A DNA stretch of 64,000 nucleotides from the NCBI RefSeq assembly GCF_027744825.2, contig NC_071334.1:2824437-2888436 (forward strand), in the 5' to 3' direction. The DNA is from Synchiropus splendidus. Lineage: Eukaryota > Chordata > Actinopteri > Syngnathiformes > Callionymidae. The notes beneath the pieces were generated by a model that had not been told where the DNA came from, did not search any database, and worked only from the letters and a program-made list of their open reading frames with translations. Shown in pieces: positions 59,240 to 64,000 of the stretch. The translations under genes and the position numbers were made by a program. How positions within the stretch are numbered: position 1 is the first letter of the stretch; the number at the start of each line of letters is the position of its first letter.

Positions 59240-59760
59240 CAACGTTATGATATTTTTTCATTTTTCATTAGTTTTTATTTAGTTGTGATTTTCTGTCTTT
59301 CAAATTCAGTTAGTTTTAATCCGTTTTTTGAGTGGGTTAATGAGTTTCAGTTTTTGAAAAATGCTTCGTTTCAGTTTAGTTTTTATTAGTTTTAGTTGTT
59401 TTTTTTTTACCCTTCAATATGGAATATTAGAACAAGACTGTAGATTGAAATAGGTCACGAAAATAGTCATTAATAAACACTGAACAAAAGACACAATGTA
59501 AAAAAATGCATCAATTTGGGAAGATGACTACCAGGCCAAAATAAATAGATAATAAAATCATCTTCAAAATGCTTCTTGAAGACATAAATAAAGGCGATAA
59601 TGTTGAAAACTTTTGCAATAATTTTACTTTGATTTGATAAGTTTTGTAAAACAGCATTCAGTTTCAGTTAGTTATTGTCTAATGAAAAAAACTTTCGTTT
59701 TTATTTATGTGTATTTCAGTTAACAGAGTTTTCGTTTAACTAGCACAATTTGAACTGAGC
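59240..59760. repeat. A/T-rich TTAGTTTTTATT-type repeat, probable hAT MITE
   Basis: Repeated TTTCAGTTTAGTTTTTATTAG-like motifs at both ends (59265-59400 and 59640-59745) around an A-rich centre; the look is that of a fish non-autonomous hAT element. Limits uncertain. Confidence 0.4.
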
Positions 59761-60225
59761 TCCTCGTGTCACACTCTTGAAATCTGTGAGCCCCACACAT
59801 CTGAATGAGTCTCCGCGACATCAGCAGTGGGATGGAATGAACATTTTCATAACATAGTTCATTTATTTATTTCCATTCAAAGTTTAGTTTTTGAATGTAT
59901 GTATTTATACATTTATATTGCTTGGATTAAAATGTTTTCTTTTTTAAATGGGACGCCTGATAAATAATAACCATAATAATAGAAAGAGAGAAAAAGGCAT
60001 AAGGATTTGACACATATTTGACCACATAAACAAATAAACTCGTGTTTTGGATTATGAAGGAAAGAAAGGGAGTAAAAGTTTTCTCCTCATGGATCGACTC
60101 GACTCAGCTATGAGCCCAAATCAGGCGCGCAGCTGATACATTGAGCAGCGGAGTCCGGTTCTGGTCCCTTATTTCTGACTGGGTTACATTATTCATGGGG
60201 AGGAGGGTGTAACGCGTTGGCCCCG
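59761..60225. other. 5' flank of igfbp3
   Basis: A/T-rich sequence giving way to the promoter; no further sites are claimed. Confidence 0.45.
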
Positions 60226-60232
60226 TATAAAA
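60226..60232 (+). promoter_or_regulatory. TATA box of igfbp3
   Basis: TATAAAA lies 112 bases ahead of the ATG, placing the start of transcription near 60256-60262. Confidence 0.75.
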
Positions 60233-60343
60233 CCAGAAATTTGAGTAAACGAGCGCACACATGGAGCGGACCAGTCGTCTCGCTGCGTTCAGCCCCCGCG
60301 ACGATCCGCACACCGTCCCTCAGTGACCCGGTTGATCGGCACG

Positions 60344-60680
60344 ATGCGCGCTTTCCGCCTGCTCTGCCTGGCCGTCGCGCTGGCTGCGTGCGCCGGTCCT
60401 GCCGCCGCCGTGGGCCCGGTGGTCCGTTGCGAGCCGTGCGACGCAGGCGCGCTGCTGCAGTGCAAGCCGCTGCCCACTGAGTGCGCGGAGCAGGTTCGGG
60501 AGCCCGGCTGCGGCTGCTGCATGACGTGCGCCCTCGAGCAAGGTCAGGCGTGCGGAGTTTACACTGCGCGCTGCGGCTCCGGCTTGTCCTGCCAGCAGCA
60601 GCCGGGAGAGAGTCGACCCTTGCAGGCGCTGCTGGAGGGTCGCGGGGTGTGCGCCAGGAAAACCCCCGTGCCAAAGCAAG
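60344..60680 (+). CDS. igfbp3: IGF-binding protein, exon 1 (probably IGFBP-3)
   Basis: The exon codes 112 residues plus one base and ends at CAAG|GTAAGG (GT at 60681-60682), so it is phase 1. Residues 1-22 form a signal peptide (RLLCLAVALAACAG core). The mature part starts near VGPVVRCEPC and holds the N-terminal IGF-binding domain with twelve cysteines (29, 32, 40, 47, 56, 58, 59, 62, 70, 77, 83, 103), including the family signature GCGCCMTC at 55-62 and PLQALLEGRGVC at 92-103. VVRCEPCDA and REPGCGCC fit IGFBP-3 better than the other family members; IGFBP-5 is the main alternative. The secreted protein binds IGF-1 and IGF-2 and controls their access to receptors. The ATG at 60344 was chosen because it begins the signal peptide; an upstream in-frame GTG (60323) was not used. 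Later exons lie beyond the window. Confidence 0.92.
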
Positions 60681-63600
60681 GTAAGGGTTTGTGCCTCGTC
60701 CGCTACATTTCTCACCAGGATATTTGTCAGGAAACTTCCAGAATGATGCGCGACATTCCAGCGCGTGAGGTTTTAGAGATGAGGTCTGACATGGCAACCA
60801 ACCCGCAGAAAGTTGAACTTCCCTCCACCGCCGTCGCTCCTGCGCGCGGGAGTCATCGCTCGAGCGGTGACATTTCGGCTCAGTAGGACTCGTGGATTAC
60901 TGCGCCTTTACGCGCGAAACCTGGTATTCTCGCCGAGATTGAAGAGAGTTGCGTGTTGTTTTGCGCGCGCGGAGCTGCCACTGGAGGGTTGGCACACATG
61001 CCACCGAGGTGTCAATACAGACTGCTGTGTGTTTAGGTGCTGCTGACGTCAGACCTGTGTATGTGTGTCTGTTTATTCGCAATCTTGGTTATTTGGTCGG
61101 ACCACAAAAATGTGCGGCGAGTACGCAACCACTCGACACATTGTCACACACACAGACACAACATTGTGAACAACCACACTCGCAAACAGTTTCTCCATTA
61201 GGATTTTGTAACGAGTTTTCCAAGTTTGTGCTACTGGTGATGTCCAGTTCTGGCTCTGAATTTGGAAGTGAAACCCCTTCGGCTGGGTGAGAGACTCGAG
61301 TCTGCTCTCCACTTTGGGAGAATTCCTGGAGTTGCTGGACAATCTACATGCAACAGCGGATGTACCTGGTTTATCTGAACTTGTGGGGACCAATTCTTGG
61401 AGCCCAGTTCAATATGGTGGTCTCTTCTCGCTGCCCTCTATTGACAGGTCAACTTTGCTTGAACGGGAGGAAGTTACGACGCCACCCCTGGTCACGGAGG
61501 TGGCATCACTCACTAACTCGGTTCTCAGTCTTATGCGACGTCACGTTATTGAGTTGACAAGTGTGTTCTGTCTAAACTGATTTGTTGTTGTTTTTACTGT
61601 TGCCGTCTTCGGTAAAGAAGACGTTTGGATGTTTATTCTTGCAAATACTAGTTTTTCCTTTTATCATTTGGAAAAATATTGCCATTTTATGTACCTTGTT
61701 GCTCTGTCTAGCAAGTATTTGTATTTACTCATGTTACTTGCTGTTGAAGAGTCGACGGTCGTTTTACGTAGTGGTGGTGTTGTTGGACGTTGGACAGTGG
61801 GTCTGGTACCACAGTTCTTTTACACTAATCTGAATGAGGAGACAACCTTTGTACGTCCTGCCTGAGTTGAGATTTCTAGTTTTGCACATTTCTGAGACGC
61901 TCCTTTAAAAGTGCCCTTCCAGATCCGTGTTCATCCCAAAGGCTTGTCATTGCAGCAAAGCTGGACGGGGCCATTACTGGTTGGGTTTTTCTCATTTATG
62001 ACATCACAAATTGAGACGGCATATAGGGGTTGTGTGGGTGTGGGATCGCAGATCGTAAAGGGAAAAGCTGGAGCTGCTGCTTTATGTTTTTAGTCACATG
62101 AATTGTGTCCTGCGGCACTTTGGTCTGGCGATCCTGGCAAAGGAATGGTGACAACAAATGGTTACGTTGAGGGTGTCACGATGGTATTCCCACTCTGGTT
62201 TCAAGTGTTCTCAAAGTCGGCGGCGACGGCCCCAGACAGTGGTGAATTCTTTTGTATCTGTCGGCACCTTTGTGAGGACTTCTTGAGTGTGGACTCGCAC
62301 CTGCCTCTGCTGGTCAGGGTGTGCAACAACGCTGTTTTCCTCTCAGCTGCAGCACAAACATGTTTATTTCTCAGGTTTGCAACCCCAGGACCATTTCACG
62401 CACCATTGAACAGGACTTTTTTTTAGAAGTCTGCATGTATTTATAGTGCTCGTGCGCCGCCTCGTTGATGTTGTCGTCGCTCGGGTAAGACGGCTGCTAC
62501 TACAGCGTGTCACAGATCAGCTGGTCTCAGAAGAGCGGTGGCTTTTCCCTGGCGTGTCGACCGCAGTGCTGCAATCTACCGAGGTCTGCTTTCAGTTAGA
62601 AACCATCGGCGCTCCGCTGGTCGGGACATCTCGCTGGTTGTGGCCTTGTGGTGGCAGAACCGACTGAGCGGCGGGACGTTTGGTGCCCTTTTTATTAGAG
62701 AGGAGCCTGCTCTCTGGCTGCCGCATCCCTCGCTCCTTACAGGAATCTATGCCAACGTGAAGGACTATTAATACCTCCAGTCCCTCATCGCACCCTGCAA
62801 CTGCAGTCTCCTCACTCACACTTTCCCTTCTCCCTGTTGTTTACTCACTTCATTTCCAGCATTCCATCACTTTTTTTTACTTGCCAGCGGGGGTCAGAGG
62901 TCGAGCTGGTTACATACTCCCGGGCGGGTGACTGCACCGACTGCTGTATGGGACAAACAAACCATGACACCAACAAATAAGCCGTTTGCTGTGCGAGTCA
63001 GCGTGCTGCCGCATCTCTGTGGCGTCCCTCCCTCATATTTCCTCCCCTGGGGAGTGCTCGCTTCACTTCATATATCAGTCAGCTCCTCTTCAATCGTCCA
63101 TATTCAGGCTTCAAAGTCTTTGTGCCTTGTTTACTACGAGCTTCAGTTTCCCTGTTGCCTCCATGAACCAGTGCACACACCTTGTCACATTTCCCCACAC
63201 ATAGAGCTCAAATTCCACGTCATGCAAGACATGCATCACAACCTTGAGAAGACCTTGAAGAGCTACCATCTCCTGTGATCCTTTGGCATCTATAGAATGA
63301 TCCAAACTTGATACCCCTCCATCACAGAGGAGGGGTATCACTGTCTACTCTGTCTGCTTGGCTTTAGTGCCCCGTCTCCCTCTTTGGGTGAAAGCTATAG
63401 ACAAACTTCAGACCTAAATAACTAACAGGAGTAGCCGTGAGCCACTTTCCATTTCTCTCGGCTTCATGCCACATCATTTTCCTCCTTGACCACAGCTTTT
63501 GTGATCCCTCCTCCCTTTGTCATCCTACCTCTCCCTCCTTTTGAAACAGTGATGAGAGAACGTCTCTTGGGATCCTGAATTCACTTGCCCGAATGTTCTG

Positions 63601-64000
63601 GAAACACTGGGTCGACAGTACGGTTCTCCTAGTTCCTGAAGCTTCTCTGTCCATCTGAACCTGTTGAAGCTGACCACCTCACTGGCTTTCTGATGATTTA
63701 TTTATCTATTTTCATTGGCACCAAAAAAAGAAAAAAAAGATCAGTCCCACTGCTTGTCTTGTGGGGTCACATCATAATTTTGCTACAGAAACACATTTCC
63801 TTGTTCTCAAAAAACAAAGTTTCATTTTTTCCAACAGTTACACTATAGATTCGGGAACAACTTATATACATGTTATTTATATGTGTATTATGACACCTCC
63901 CTCCCCCGCCCGATATCAATGCAAAATAAGTTATACACGCAGTTTAAACTTTTTTTTAAACTTCTTCATGCCATCTATTGTCTCTGTTACTGGGCTTGTC
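60681..64000 (+). other. igfbp3 intron 1 (partial)
   Basis: No second-exon sequence is recognised up to the end of the window. A 12-bp inverted repeat (TGATACCCCTCC/GGAGGGGTATCA) lies at 63309-63340. Open frames here are short and unlike known proteins. Confidence 0.7.

Noticed and set aside
60189..60797. 202-codon minus-strand frame opposite igfbp3 exon 1
   Set aside because: Shadow of a GC-rich, strongly coding plus strand; its composition is Arg/Ala/Pro-rich and it has no domain.

Overview
The window reads as genomic DNA of a teleost fish. Introns with GT/AG borders, tandem C2H2 zinc-finger genes of a fish-type KRAB-less class, several families of decayed fish non-LTR retrotransposons, hAT and MITE remnants, minisatellites, and the first exon of an IGF-binding protein gene all point that way. 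No bacterial, viral or CRISPR features are present.

Layout. (1) 1-30.7 kb is a tandem cluster of related plus-strand zinc-finger genes, here called A (only its last 68 bases), B, C, D, F (a remnant) and E. The shared plan is a non-coding first exon behind a G-rich, CTCF-like core, a short second exon coding for MSRLKRW..., and one large last exon. The last exon codes an acidic linker carrying four or five SUMO-consensus motifs and then 7-15 C2H2 fingers. Splicing is phase 1 where it can be checked: the G ending exon 2 plus AT opening exon 3 makes the Asp codon. Only D and E keep all three exons. B has lost most of exon 2 and C has a LINE where exon 2 should be. Duplication units are about 6-7 kb and carry retroelement debris with them. 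(2) 30.7-41 kb is a graveyard of transposons: a MITE with an internal 22-bp hairpin, two abutting zinc-finger fragments in opposite orientation, a foldback element of about 1 kb, and a decayed RTE-type LINE on the minus strand. (3) 41.1-44.3 kb is a direct tandem array of about 2.3 copies of a 1.38-kb unit; each full unit has an ETS-type site followed by a possible short first exon. (4) 44.3-51.9 kb has no gene I recognise, but holds a second MITE copy, a GC-rich stretch with PBX/MEIS-like and PBX/HOX-like sites, and several CTCF-like motifs. (5) 52.0-53.1 kb is a 32-bp minisatellite with higher-order structure. 53.7-55.5 kb is a second minisatellite split by an insertion of about 1.34 kb. (6) At 60.2-60.7 kb lie a TATA box and exon 1 of an IGFBP gene, most likely igfbp3; the rest of the window is its intron 1.

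How it fits together. The zinc-finger cluster evolves by unit duplication, finger-block gain and loss, and retroelement insertion. Copies range from apparently complete (D, E) through doubtful (B, C) to dead (F). igfbp3 is unrelated to the cluster and is separated from it by about 30 kb of repeats that include the CTCF-like sites. Protein family names come from recognition by eye. The splice structure is inferred from conserved borders and phase and has no transcript support here.
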